Counted from the first letter of the stretch, positions 24,504 through 36,793 are shown. The stretch: 64,000 nucleotides of DNA from Chlorops oryzae (GCA_020466095.1 CM035806.1:39680198-39744197), one strand, 5' to 3'. Notes: generated by a model not told the origin, from the letters alone. Numbers and translations are program-made.

Positions 24504-25413
24504 TTAGGGTGGTAGTTACCAAAAAGTTTAAGCTAAGGCTAAATCTTAATCTTTCGATTTAAAAGTGGTAGTTACCAAGTCAAATAAAACCGGCTTTAGA
24601 GCAGTGATGCCAGATTGTGGGTTTTTCCCCATATTGTGGGTTTTTTTCACTCAAATATCGTGACATGGGGAAAAGTATGGGTAATTTTATATCGAAATTT
24701 ATGCACTACATTTAAGGTATATTTACTACCTTTGAGAATGAAATCGTGTTTTCCCTCTTCCAGTACCATGCATGACTCTTTTTGCTGTATCTAGTCGCGT
24801 GTTCCCTAAGTGTTGTAAAGAAACTTGGTTTTTTTTTTAAGTCATGAATAAGACTGCAATTTTAAGTTACTTTTATTTTTTGTTATTTTCTTGATACTTT
24901 TATTAAAATATTAAAATATTGTGTTTAAATCCAATGTTCAATTTTGAAATCGGTACGCCGATATTTTCAAAAAATCATTCTGGGTTTTTTCGTGGGTTTT
25001 TAGTTTTTGAAAATGGGGAAAAGTGGGTTTTTTTCCAATATATGAGGGTTTTTTTATCGATAAAATCTGGCATCACTGCTTTAGAGCATTCGATATTCGA
25101 AAATGTGCTGCCACATTTTTTTATTTATATCCAAAAACATATGGTTTTTAGCTATTTTCGAACACTCCTTGAACTAGGCCGATTGAAAAACGTTAAAATT
25201 TGAACAAAAGCGTTTTTTTCGTTTGTATTATTTTTAAACATATGTTTTTTGTTAAGCTTTCTCTGCTCTCTTCGAATTTTCGAACATTTTCATTCTTAAG
25301 ATTTATGACTGCTTCGATGGGGTAATAAACAAGGTTTAATTGATTTGGTAACTACGAAAATTTAAGCGAAAGATAAGAATTTACTTAAACCGGTCTGGTA
25401 ACAACCACCCTAA
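24504..25413. mobile_element. TIR element with TTAGGGTGGTAGTTACC ends, interrupted
   Basis: Left end TTAGGGTGGTAGTTACCA and right end TGGTAACAACCACCCTAA are inverted. A hAT-like MITE (24602-25078) is inserted within it. The TTAGGG word is part of the TIR, not telomeric. Confidence 0.75.
24602..25078. mobile_element. 477-bp hAT-like MITE with perfect 8-bp TSD
   Basis: TIR CAGTGATGCCAGAT / ATCTGGCATCACTG; TSD CTTTAGAG at 24594-24601 and 25079-25086. Interior repeats GTGGGTTTTT motifs. Confidence 0.9.
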
Positions 25414-25545
25414 TATGCTTTCCAGACGTACAACGAAATCTCGAGGTTTCAGACAATTTTAGAACAAATTGACATTTGAAATTTAGGCTATTTCAATTTT
25501 GTTCTGAAATCCCGAGAATTCGTTGTACGTCTGGAAAGCATATTA
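25411..25545. repeat. 135-bp palindromic MITE
   Basis: TAATATGCTTTCCAGACGTA... mirrored by ...TACGTCTGGAAAGCATATTA, arms about 45 bp; abuts the preceding element. Confidence 0.85.
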
Positions 25546-25668
25546 GACTCCACTAAAGATCACAAATGTATTTTAATTTAGGGGAGATTCCCCTTGACTG
25601 GCAGCAGTGTGTGTTTGTGGGACAGTAAAGCAAACCTGCATGCTCCACTCCATACATCGCATATTTAT

Positions 25669-25914
25669 AGGTCGTCTCGACATTGAATAAATCATTGATG
25701 TCAAAAATGAGGTTAAATCGAAAAATTAATTTTCATGGACTACGAACACACAATTTGCGGTATATTTTTTTGACTTTTCTACGAACACACGCATGCCTGC
25801 AATTCATCATAAAATTGTTAGCTATTTCGTATTTAAGTTACTAGCGGCTTTTTTAAAATGAAAGTTGTTTTTTTTATGCCTGGCAATGAACCAATATGAT
25901 TGTCGAGACGACCT
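25669..25914. mobile_element. 246-bp MITE
   Basis: Ends AGGTCGTCTCGACA and TGTCGAGACGACCT; no clear TSD. Confidence 0.65.
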
Positions 25915-26421
25915 GTTAACCTGCGCATTCATTGATATTATAATAAAAACAAGAAATCACTTAATATAGACAAAGAAAGTTATTCAATACATAAAAATAT
26001 GTAAAATGAATGTACAAAAACTTTTTTAATTCATAACTGGCAATCTTTTTATTCAGAGTTGCATTTATTTTGCAACATTTTTGCGTACATTTTGTAAGCT
26101 TATCAATCGAAATGGATCGATATCACAGTTTAACATCTTTAATCGGTGGCAGCGTTGCCACTCACTAATTTTTTTTTTTCGTAGCCAAATATGATTTAAA
26201 CCCTATTTAGACGTTGAGACATTTCGATAGCGGAATACACTTTTGCGGGCTAGGAACGCGTAGGAGTTTGGTGCATTTTTCTCTCTTTCCCGAACGTTTC
26301 TTTGCCGTCAAACCAGCTTTTTCGAAACTGATTTTTCGCCTACTATGAACGGCGACTAAATAGCGTATGTGTAACTGTCGAATATAAAATCGATGTCTCA
26401 CATAAAATGTGCCCTTTTACA

Positions 26422-26727
26422 ATAGGGCAACTATTGCCGGCTTAGGAAACAACTTAGAATTCTATGCAACTATGATCAGCTGTTAAAAACTTGAACGTAA
26501 AATTGAAACGGAGCTTGAAAGAAAAATTGAAGTCAAGTTGGCGTTCAAGTTCTAAAAGTGTGAGTGTGTTAGTAAAATGTTTTGAGTGTATGGGAACTTG
26601 AAAGGCAAAAATTGAACGTGTGGCTGCCGTGTTATGGGCGAGACGAAGTGCGGAGAGGTAGTTTCTCTACATCCCCGCGCTTCGTCTCGCCTATAAACCA
26701 AAAAATTGCCAACAATAGTTGACCTAA
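26422..26727. mobile_element. Interrupted palindromic MITE (family G), copy 1
   Basis: Left arm ATAGGGCAACTATTGCCGGC and right arm GCCAACAATAGTTGACCTAAT match the intact copy at 50747-50875; about 190 bp of other sequence lies inside. Confidence 0.65.
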
Positions 26728-27008
26728 TGTAAAAGTGAACAATGTTTCCATTTTTATAAAACTTGTTACTTGCATTTGTGGATGTCACTTTAATTAAATA
26801 TTCTTGATATCCAGATTTAAAGCTATTGGAAGGTTGACGTATCATTGTATCAATTAATTTTGAAAGTATCCAATTTGATACAATCGTATCCAAAGTGTGC
26901 TTTCAGACACGCCGATTTTAACTGTGCATGAGGAAAAGAGACAAGCAGTGATTGTTCCGGATGAGTTAAAAGCAACCGTCATTTTCCTTCGTACGTCTTC
27001 ACTACTAA

Positions 27009-27171
27009 TACGCTATATACATGTTAAGACATTTCGATAATGAAACAAATTTTCTATGGCAACGGACGCAGGGGGAAGAGAGAAAAACGCTCCCATTCCA
27101 CATCGCCGCGCGTCCGTATCCATCAAAAATTGTGTTTCGTTATCGAAATGTCTTATCGTGTAAGTAGCGTA
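27009..27171. mobile_element. E-family MITE, copy 1
   Basis: 163 bp, TIRs TACGCTATATACATGTTAAG... and ...CTTATCGTGTAAGTAGCGTA; the arms carry GACATTTCGATAA. Other copies at 31019, 49335 and about 51335-53290. Confidence 0.85.
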
Positions 27172-27188
27172 TAACTCGAGAGTCAAAG

Positions 27189-27364
27189 AGTGGATGTACA
27201 CTTGTCAAAAAATTACCCACACCGAAAATTGGAAATTTGCCCGTCAACTAGTCCAATTGGTTTTTCGCACGTACATTTTTTGGTGCGGCTTTTTCGCTAG
27301 GCAAACGTCTTTGCGTCTCTCTGTCACCGAAAGTTGGGCAATTGCCTAAGTGTATATTCAGCCA
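27189..27364. mobile_element. Family I MITE, copy 1 (upstream of RpS23)
   Basis: 176 bp, closely similar to 48494-48690. Ends GTGGATGTACACTTG and TAAGTGTATATTCAGCC are imperfect inverted repeats. Confidence 0.75.
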
Positions 27365-27365
27365 A

Positions 27366-27517
27366 ACACACGAACAATGTTTCGAAAACATTCCATTAGA
27401 ACGCATGAGAATGAAAAAGAGGCACAGATTGTTCCGGAACATTCAACAAACAACCGTCTCTTTTCTTCGCACGTCTTTCTCCACTTACATTATTGTTTCA
27501 AAACATTGTTCGTGTGT
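27366..27517. mobile_element. Family J MITE abutting the RpS23 promoter
   Basis: 152 bp, arms ACACACGAACAATGTTTCGA... and ...TTTCAAAACATTGTTCGTGTGT; ends 166 bp upstream of the RpS23 ATG. Confidence 0.8.
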
Positions 27518-27602
27518 CTGACTGTCGAGTAACTTAAGTGTTTCAAAACATTTTTTCGTGTGCCTCACTCTGCAGAAAGCGGCAACGCTGCTCGTTACTG
27601 TC

Positions 27603-27682
27603 GCGAATCGCGATATGGCAACCACAATGACAGCGTTTCTCTCTTTTATTTCCGTTCCATTGACTGAGAAAGTTTGGGAATT
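27603..27682 (+). promoter_or_regulatory. Probable RpS23 core promoter and 5' UTR
   Basis: A pyrimidine run (TTTCTCTCTTTTATT, 27637-27650) precedes the RpS23 ATG by about 40 nt. Fly ribosomal protein genes use TCT initiators inside such runs. A TCGCGATA box (27608-27615; TATCGCGA on the other strand), resembling a DREF site, lies just upstream. No TATA box is visible. This is a placement by pattern only. Confidence 0.45.
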
Positions 27683-28814
<1,132 letters not shown>

Positions 28815-28849
28815 GGCTAAATTGTGTTAGTCCAAGACCGGAAGACAAA

Positions 28850-28855
28850 AATAAA
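28850..28855 (+). terminator. RpS23 polyadenylation signal
   Basis: Canonical AATAAA 36 nt after the RpS23 stop codon, in an A-rich 3' end; the short 3' UTR is typical of ribosomal protein genes. Confidence 0.7.
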
Positions 28856-29305
28856 AACCTTCAACCAAAACAAATACGTTATTATTATATATGACTCTTT
28901 GGTTTAAAGTGAAGCCTTTAATGCCGCGCAGAAATGAATTTTTTTTTTTTGTATTAGGGTTAGGAGCATGCTGGGAGTGTAAACTTAACATTTCGCTGGG
29001 AGGAGTCTGTACACGTGAGAGCAGTTGTTGCACAAAAAGAAGAAGAAAACTAAACCGTTTTGTTTTTTTAGTGTACTCCACTTTGGGGACGTCTTTCGGA
29101 AATCTTATGAATGTGATGACCTTCGCTTAAAAAGCTTCAAAATGATTATTTCCTTTATATGCACTTTCCTATTGTGCAAATAATATGGAAGCCTTTTGTT
29201 TGAAATCCGCAGGAATATTTAGAATCTGGCTGATAGTCTTTTTTGAAACTTTTTATGTGGATGTTACGCCTCTTCAAAGTCCTTTCCAACTTTGAGCGGG
29301 AGTAG

Positions 29306-29880
29306 CACAAAAAGTAGGCGTGGCAGCGTTACGAAATTAAACTTTTCCAACTTTGGGTGACATGAGTAACCTATGTTCCGAATTTGAGGACCGTGGATTC
29401 AAAATTGTGGATTTTGGAAAAACCCGTGTTCTGTTTGAGGGGGTTGGGGGGGTTCGATTTCGAAAATTTTTTTGGAATCTCAGATCTATAGATTGAAATG
29501 TCCGTGCCAAATTTCAAAGCCCTAGGGCAACTCCTATGATTTCCCAAAAATGTATGGAGGTCAAGCACCTTTTGCGAGTGAAAACACCTTTGAGTGGGCG
29601 TAACACAAAAAGTAGGCGTGGCAGCGTTACGAAATTAAACTTTTCCAACTTTGGGTGACATGAGTAACCTATGTTCCGAATTTGAGGACCGTGGATTCAA
29701 AATTGTGGATTTTGGAAAAACCCGTGTTCTGAGGGGGTTGGGGGGGTTCGATTACGAAAATTTTTTTTTGAATCTCTTAGCAATTCACGGAGGAACGTCC
29801 ATGCCAAATTTCAAAGCCCTAGGGCAACTCCTATGATTTACCAAAAATGTATGGAAATCAAGCATTTCGGAGCTAAGACA
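29306..29880. repeat. Tandem duplication, period about 298 bp
   Basis: CACAAAAAGTAGGCGTGGCA... at 29306 recurs at 29604 with high similarity through CAAAGCCCTAGGGCAACTCC. A third, inverted and diverged unit lies at 33200-33475. Confidence 0.88.
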
Positions 29881-30278
29881 AATTTTGTATTAGTCAAACT
29901 AATTTAGTCAAGACACAAAAGTTAGTGTCTTATCTAGACACGTTGTCTGGTTTTTGGTGCGTTAACCAAAGAGTATAGAATCTAAAGAGTTCCCATAAGG
30001 GTAATATAATGGGTTTTATGGTTTGGCTCTCATGTAGTATATATGGGCGCCTTTTGGTCAAACATGTTCCGCTGCAGCCTTTCGAGTTGGAAGCGGTTCA
30101 AAATTGGGCATCTCCGTTTCATTTGGAAAAAAAAGTTTCAAGTGGATTACTGAAGCGAAAATGTTTGTAGCGCACTTGCTATAGAAAATAAGAGTTGAAT
30201 GGACGGGCCTTGTCGAACGCATGTTGATGTACAGGTTTAACAAAAGTAAATAAGTGAAAGTTTATAATTATTATTTTT

Positions 30279-30965
30279 CAGAGACATAACAGTAATAAGA
30301 AATAAGGTAAAAAATGGGACTGTAACTATTAAAGTTTGTATTTAAAAAAAAATTCATTTTAAGATAACAGTTTCAAACAATGAAAATGTAAGTATTTCAT
30401 TCTTCTTTAACAGTAATTGAAGAAAAAAAATTTTTCCCGTTGCTCATAATTTTAATCGTTCGATAAATATTTTTTACGTTGCCTTATAACAATTATGAAT
30501 AAGAAAAATTTTTTTCTCGTTGCTTATAACATTTATTTTTCAATAAATTGTTTTTACGTTAGCTAATAACCACCGTGATCAGCAGCGCTGTTAATGATAT
30601 CAGTAGAATAGCATCACCAGTATACCACTATATGTACATATATTTTTTCCCTTAACGAAATAAATTAAAAATTATTTATTGAAAATAAAAGCTTATAAGA
30701 AACGGAAAAGTTTTTTTCTCATTCACAATCGGTTTGAAGCAACCTAAGAAATATGTATTGAACGATTAAAATTATGAGCAACGGAAAAAAATTTTTCTCA
30801 TTAATAATTGTTATAAGGCAAATTAAAAAATTTTTATCAAAAAATAAAAGTTTTGAGCAACGAAAAACACAAAAATCCCAATCATAAGTATTATCGACTA
30901 ACGTAAAATATTTTAAAGGCAATTTTTTCGATTCTAAAAAATTTAACAGTTATTTAGGATCTCTG
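30279..30965. mobile_element. hAT-like family M, copy 1, perfect 8-bp TSD
   Basis: 687 bp with CAGAGACATAACAGT and ...TAGGATCTCTG ends; TSD TTATTTTT at 30271-30278 and 30966-30973. Sister copy 41922-43014. Confidence 0.88.
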
Positions 30966-31018
30966 TTATTTTTCGATCAAGCAATAAAAATTATTTTTCG
31001 AGTTTTATGTTTTGCTTA

Positions 31019-31182
31019 TACGCTATTTACACGTTAAGACATTTCGATAATGGAACAAATTTTGGTAGGCAAGGGACGCAGGGGGAGGAGAGAAAAACGC
31101 TACCATACCACTTCCCCGCCAGTCCCTAGCCACAAAAAAGTGTGTTTCGTTATCAAAATGTCTTAACGTGTAAATTCCGTGT
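31019..31182. mobile_element. E-family MITE, copy 2
   Basis: TACGCTATTTACACGTTAAG to CTTAACGTGTAAATTCCGTG; 164 bp. Confidence 0.82.
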
Positions 31183-32280
31183 TAGAAGATAAAAATTATT
31201 CTTCGAGTTATATTTTTTACACAAAAAATAAAAATTAGTTTTTGAGTTTTTCTTTTTATTTAGAAAAATAAAACTCTTACATATATGTATTACCACTTTC
31301 ATCAAGATAAGGCCTGATGCTGTGTAGATTTAATAGCGTGCTATGACTTATCATTTAAAAAGTTTTTACCCTTACAAAAATATCGCTATTTTCCGGGTTC
31401 ACTAATTTTCTTTGAAAAATAAAATGTGACGAAAACGGGACATTTTTGTAAGAGAATTTTTTATCTTTTACGAAACGAAAAATTCGTGGGAATGCAAAAT
31501 ATGCAAGGCACCATTTCAAGGGAATTATTTATCAAATTTAAAAAGGCACTTGCAAGAACAACACAACGAACTTTAAAAATATTTGCATAATACTTGCATT
31601 TAGTGAGTAAAAAAAAACTTGAAAAAGAATTTTTTTTTCTGAGTAACAAATAAAACTCGAAAATTAATTGTTATTTCCTGATCAAAAAATACAATTTGAC
31701 AAATTATTTTTATTTTTTGATCAAAAAATAAAACTAAGAATAACACTCAAATACCTACTAATTTTTAAAATATGTTTCATATTGATTTTTAAATTCAAAA
31801 TTCAAAAATAATAATTAATTTGGGTACCTGATTGAATTATTTATTTCAATATTTTAAGTCTGTGATAGCTATTTATATTTACATAGCAGTTCCGCATATT
31901 TCAAGTGGGTATTGTAAAAGTCGAACATGCCGACAATTTTCATGTTACTCCTACATAGAAAATCACAATACATAAACAACAAGCATTTTATGCTCATCAA
32001 TGAGGATAAAACGCTTCGGCTACATAAGCAATCGAAGCAGAAAACGAATTTTCAATTTTCTGGTCGTCAAAAACTTGTAAGCACTCATCAAAAACACAAA
32101 ATCTGGTTGGGCCTTTCAAATCAATAAGTTTGAAGAAACCGAATAACAAATCGAACTAGTAAAAGCGAGAGGTCCAATTTTTTTATTCTTAACTTTCGCT
32201 TTTGTGATTTTTTTTCGAAAATCCAAAAATTCGCGTTCTTCACGCATTTTTTCAAATCAATGCGTGCGAACAGTTAGGCA
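31183..32280. other. AT-rich repeat region with TTTTTGATCAAAAAATAAAA motifs
   Basis: Degenerate, partly palindromic repeats (for example around 31600-31740) in no recognised family, apart from the BED remnant. Confidence 0.4.
31430..31576 (+). pseudogene. BED-type zinc finger remnant (hAT transposase fragment)
   Basis: A 48-codon frame reads ...FVREFFIFYETKNSWECKI then CKAPFQGNYLSNLKRHLQEQ and ends HNEL-stop. C-x2-C (ECKICK), NLKRHL and a final H make a BED finger, the DNA-binding domain found at the N-terminus of many hAT transposases and in BED-domain host genes. No catalytic part is visible around it. It lies in AT-rich repeat DNA full of AATAAAAATTATTTTT motifs and is probably what remains of an autonomous hAT. 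No start codon context or splice sites were established. Confidence 0.65.
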
Positions 32281-32284
32281 ATGA

Positions 32285-32993
32285 GCCCGTTTAGACGTAT
32301 GATCAACATCGTTCAACAAATTATCAGATTCCCTTTTCATGTTTCGTTCGTGTCCACACAGCCAAAAACTGCTTCGTTCAACAAATGCTTCAACATTTTA
32401 TATTTCGACGTTTCCCTCTTGCGCGTAGGAACGATGTTAGAAATGAAAGAAAATTATTCCTTATGCATCTCTCAAAAAGGATTGATATTCGGAATGTATT
32501 GAACGCAAATACAACAATGCAATTTTAACAATTTCAAAACAACAAAAACTATTTAATATTGCTTGGATATGTTTTTTTATTTTCATCTAAATGTATAAAT
32601 AGGAGAGATTGTACCAGTTATAAGATTTATTTAAAAAAATCAAAAATAATCCTCATTGCTTGATTTTTATTATTTTTCGTTCAAAAATAAAAATCAAATT
32701 TCGAATTTAAAATTATTAAAAAGCTCATAAAATGAAAAATATCAAAAAAGATGCAAAAAAAAAACATAAACAAAATTTTTAGCGAAGACATTCGAACCTT
32801 TCCGCTCGAATGACAAAAATATTTGAAGCAAATGTAAAAATCGCACAGGGGTTGTTTTCAAGTTTCACGCTAAGAATATAGGCACAAAGAGAATAGACGA
32901 GTACGTTCAACAAAAACCATCTTCCTCTCCCCGCTAGCGTCTCTCTTACGAACTGCGTTTTGTTGAACGATGTTGAAGCAGGTCTAAACGGGC
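32285..32993. mobile_element. 709-bp TIR element with GCCCGTTTAGAC ends
   Basis: Ends GCCCGTTTAGACGTATGATC and ...GGTCTAAACGGGC; CAACATCGTTCAACAAA is shared by both arms. AT-rich interior with no gene. Confidence 0.8.
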
Positions 32994-33199
32994 GCAATAG
33001 AAACTTTATTTGCGGGAAAGAGAGGTTCGATCTTTGTTGACATTCTTTTTAAAAATCTCGTTTGTGTTCTTTCGACTGTTTTGTTTTGGTCGAACTTGAT
33101 TTTGCTCGGTCGAACTTTACCTATACAACCCGAATCCAACCAAGGCGCTAATCGTCCATCATGAAAAATTTCCCTTGAAGCGCCATTATGAATATGGGA

Positions 33200-33480
33200 A
33201 CTCTTTAGATTCTATACTCTTTGCCCTAGGGTCATGAAATTCGGCATGGACGTCCCTTTGCAAATTGCTATGAAATTCCAAAAAAAATTTTCGAAATCAA
33301 ACCACCCCAACCCTCTCAAACAGAAAGCGGGGTTTTCCAAAATCTACAATTTTGAACCCACGGTACTCAAATTCGCAACATAGCTTGCTGTTGTGCCCCA
33401 GAGTTGGAAAAGTTTAATTTCGTAACGCTGCCACGCCTTCTTTTTGTGCTACGCCCACTCAAAGGTGTTTTCACGTTCGC
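33200..33480 (-). repeat. Inverted diverged unit of the 29.3-kb repeat
   Basis: Reverse complement similarity to 29306-29600 (CGTAACGCTGCCACGCC, GTTTTCCAAAATCTAC). GGGAACTCTTTAGATTCTAT at 33199-33218 is the inverse of 29974-29995. Confidence 0.75.
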
Positions 33481-33489
33481 GTCTTAAGT

Positions 33490-34863
33490 CTGCTCCATCT
33501 CTGTCGCTTTTTATAACAGAACTGCCTGTGCAACACGGTTTTTTAGTTAAGATATTTAAAAAAATGTATTTACCAATCGTAACCTTTTAGGTGTTTACTT
33601 CGATAATTACATATCTTAATTTTATTCTCATGTATTTTTCTTCCATGCTGTTATGTATTGCACGTTTTTTTCTGGAAAGCAACTACCGAGTATAAAAATT
33701 AAATACAGTGTACTCTCTCTTAAGCGGACACCTGCGGGGAAAATGTGCTATCTGTTACCGACGTTCGTAGCTTAGAGGTCGATAATCTGATATTAAATTT
33801 TCCGGTTAATGTTTAGTGAATTCGAATTATCTATAATCTAATTAACCCACCTATTATGAATTTTTACGATTAGAATTCAAATGCAAAAATTTCAATTTAA
33901 GACTTAGTATATATGTAGGTTTATTAGACGAAGTGCATAGATGAACTGAAAACCATTCGACTTTATAATGTCACAGTAACTTTAATGTGTAGCCAGAATT
34001 GGATTACTGTCAGTAATACTCTTTTAGAGGGGTGCGCATGTGCTCTCTTTCGTACTTGACTGCTCAATTTCAATAAAACTGAAATATCTGCGTTCACAAT
34101 TCCTTACTTGAAGTTCTTAAATAATGCTTAGCAATAAAAGTGACTTTTCTGTCAATTAAACCTTAAAGTTATTGATCTTAGTGTTATTTTTTTTTTATAT
34201 CAGCGTATAAACTCTTCAAAGAAAACGTGTTAGCTATAAAACCAGTTCGTTTTTATTGGCGCGCCTTTTTTTTTCTACGGGACTTCCACGTCTTACTTGA
34301 ATATTTGAATATTTTGAATAGCTCCCCCTTTTTTAAAGACAGAAGCTGTGTCATTGGAGGAATTGTTTAGAATATTACTATGAAAACAAACCTCCTTTAA
34401 TTCGTTCGAAGTGTTTGGGCTAAATGACGTATTGACTTATTGCCAACTGTAACCTCCAAATAGCCGCTAGATATCCGTGCTAAGGACTTGGAGCGTATTT
34501 GAATTTTTTCCTATCTTCTAAACTTATGAAATCGTAAAATCTACAAAAACTTAATGATACCGAGATAATAAATGAATAAGGGATGGGTGAGAAAATCCAG
34601 TCATTGGAAAAACAAATTAGAAAAAAGTAAACCCTAATGAAAAAATTTTAATAAAAACAAAAGTAAAAAAAAATCTGATTCAGATCTGAAGTTGAAAACA
34701 AATGATGAACGAATAGAAAACACAAAAAAAAAAAAAAACCTTCAGAATTTTAATATTAAATTTGACATAAAACATTTAAGGCAGTCAGTCATAAGAGCAC
34801 CATGAGCACGCCTCTGAGCAGCAACTTAAAATTTTTTATCTTTAAATTATACGATTAATTCAC
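33490..34863. other. Intergenic stretch downstream of Mtor
   Basis: Holds one pogo-like terminus (TACAGTGTACTCTCTCTTAAG, 33704) without a visible partner, and AT-rich sequence. Confidence 0.45.
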
Positions 34864-35009
34864 TTAATACCGCGCGTTGAACGTGGCGGACATATTTCCT
34901 CGACTTCGCGCCCGAGCACGGCTGCGCATTGGACGTTGCGGTGGATAAGCGCCACGCATCGGCTGTACAGACTGATGCTGCGGTTGCTGTTGCTGTCCAC
35001 CCGAATTTT
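34864..35009 (-). CDS. Mtor: Candidate alternative last exon of Mtor (exon 6)
   Basis: After acceptor CGACTTGCAG (AG at 35010-35011) an open frame of 146 nt runs to TAA (34864-34866). Joined to the internal donor of exon 5 (after base 36828, phase 1) it reads GN|ENSGGQQQQPQHQSVQ and ends with PQRPMRSRARARSRG ... FNARY. The composition (Gln/Pro then Arg/Gly) is protein-like and fits a TPR-type basic tail; total would be 2387 aa. No canonical AATAAA lies within about 300 nt downstream (only GATAAA). The intron separating it from exon 5 holds the mariner copy and a MITE. It could instead be a decayed former exon. Confidence 0.6.
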
Positions 35010-35066
35010 CTGCAAGTCGAGAATAATTAAGTACTAGTAATTTAAAATTATAAATAATTATATATA

Positions 35067-36361
35067 ACAGGTTGGCTGATAAGTCCCCGGTCTGACACAT
35101 AGATGGCGTCGCTAGTATTAAATGCATATTATTTTTATATAGTGGCAACCTTCAAATGATTCGTGTCAAAATTTGACGTCTGTAAGTCAATTAGTTTGTG
35201 AGATAGAGCGTCTTTTGTGAAGCAACTTTTGTTATTGTGAAAAAAATGGAAAAAAAAAGGAATTTCGTGTTTTGATAAAATACTGTTTTCTGAAGGGAAA
35301 AAATACAGTGGAAGCAAAACCTTGGCTTGATAATGAGTTTCCGGACTCTGCCCCAGGAAAATCAACAATAATTGATTGGTATGCAAAATTCAAGCGTGGT
35401 GAAATGAGCACGGAGGACGGTGAACGCAGTGGACGCCCGAAAGAGGTGGTTACCGACGAAAACATCAAAAAAATTCACAAAATGATTTTGAATGACCGTA
35501 AAATGAAGTTGATCGAGATAGCAGAGGCCTTAAAGATATCAAAGAAACGTGTTGGTCATATCATTCATCAATATTTGGATATGAAAAAGCTCTGTGCAAA
35601 ATGGGTGCCGCGCGAGCTCACATTTGACCAAAAACAACAACGTGTTGATGATTCTGAGCGGTGTTTGCAGCTGTTAACTCGCAATACACCCGAGTTTTTG
35701 CGTCGATATGTGACAATGGATGAAACATAGCTCTATCATTACACTCCTGAGTCCAATCGACAGTCGGCTGAGTGGACAGCGATCGGTGAACCGTCTCCGA
35801 AGCGTGGAAAGACTCAAAAGTCCGCTGGCAAAGTAATGGCCTCTGTTTTTTGGGATGGGCATGGAATAATTTTTATCGATTATCTTGAGAAGGGAAAAAC
35901 CATCAACAGTGACTATTATATGTCGTTATTGGAGCGTTTGAAGGTCGAAATCGCGGCAAAACGGCCCCATATGAAGAAGAAAAAAGTGTTGTTCCACCAA
36001 GACAACGCACCGTGCCACAAGTCATTGAGAACGATGGCAAAAATTCATGAATTAGGCTTCGAATTGCTTCCCCACCCACCGTATTCTCCAGATCTGGCCC
36101 CCAGCGACTTTTTCTTGTTCTCAGACCTCAAAAGGATGCTCGCAGGGAAAAAATTTGGCTGCAATGAAGAGGTGATCGCCGAAACTGAGGCCTATTTTGA
36201 GGCAAAACCGAAGGAGTACTACCAAAATGGTATCAAAAAATTGGAATGTCGTTATAATCGTTGTATCGCTCTTGAAGGGAACTATGTTGAATAATAAAAA
36301 CGAATTTTGACAAAAAAATGTGTTTTTCTTTGTTAGACCGGGGACTTATCAGCCAACCTGT
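35067..36361 (+). mobile_element. Mariner (irritans/Himar1-like) transposon in the last Mtor intron
   Basis: 1295 bp with perfect 27-bp terminal inverted repeats (35067-35093 and 36335-36361; outer bases ACAGGTTGGCTGATAAGTCC) and TA duplications (35065-35066 and 36362-36363). The TIR and length match irritans-subfamily mariners such as Himar1. It is oriented opposite to Mtor. Its right end abuts a separate MITE (36364-36578). Confidence 0.95.
35246..36294 (+). pseudogene. Mariner transposase, inactivated
   Basis: Translates as a D,D34D-type mariner transposase of about 348 codons in the irritans group. HTH-type N-terminal region covers about the first 110 residues (KSTIIDWYAKFKRGE, then DRKMKLIEIAEALKISK). 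The catalytic parts MDET, HQDNAPCHKS and PYSPDLAPSDFFLF are visible. Two lesions kill it. The A-run after ATGG has nine A where the related coding sequence needs seven, a +2 shift. A Trp codon right after MDET is TAG (35728-35730). Downstream residues are otherwise near family consensus, so the copy is young but cannot make a full transposase without suppression. Confidence 0.92.
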
Positions 36362-36363
36362 TA

Positions 36364-36578
36364 TATGGACATTTCCGCGCCCAGTATTTTTTTCGTACGT
36401 TCGCGACCACATTTTTAATCATTTTCCTTCTAGTTTTGCTTTTAATATGATAGTATTTTGGTAGCTTCTCATGTGGTGCGGAAAATGGGTTTCTTCGAGT
36501 TTTATTTCTCGTAAGGATAGCAATAAAAATGCGGTCGCGAACGTACGAAAAAAATGCTGGGAGCGGAAATGCCCATAT
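36364..36578. mobile_element. MITE with about 55-bp inverted repeats beside the mariner
   Basis: Left arm TATATGGACATTTCCGC... and right arm ...GCGGAAATGCCCATATA are reverse complements over about 55 bp, including TTTTTTTCGTACGTTCGCGA. Lies in the alternative last intron of Mtor, immediately next to the mariner. Confidence 0.8.
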
Positions 36579-36787
36579 ATGTTTTGTTTTATAAAACAAA
36601 TCATTAGTGAGATTCATTCATCTTCGGAAACTTTACGAAGCGAGAAATTTGTCACTGAACTGTCAAAATTTATAAGAACATTTCTGATGGGAAAAGTTAC
36701 AAAGGCATTTTCAAAGATGCATGAATCCCTATATTGTTTGTACAGAATAATAAATAATTCGAAAGTACAAACAAAAGTTCTCTAAGT

Positions 36788-36793
36788 TTTATT
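36788..36793 (-). terminator. Mtor proximal polyadenylation signal
   Basis: AATAAA on the minus strand (TTTATT on plus), 20 nt after the exon 5 stop, supporting transcripts that end in exon 5. Confidence 0.65.

Noticed and set aside
24504..24520. TTAGGG words as possible telomeric repeats
   Set aside because: Single occurrences within inverted repeat ends; no tandem array, and flies lack TTAGGG telomeres.
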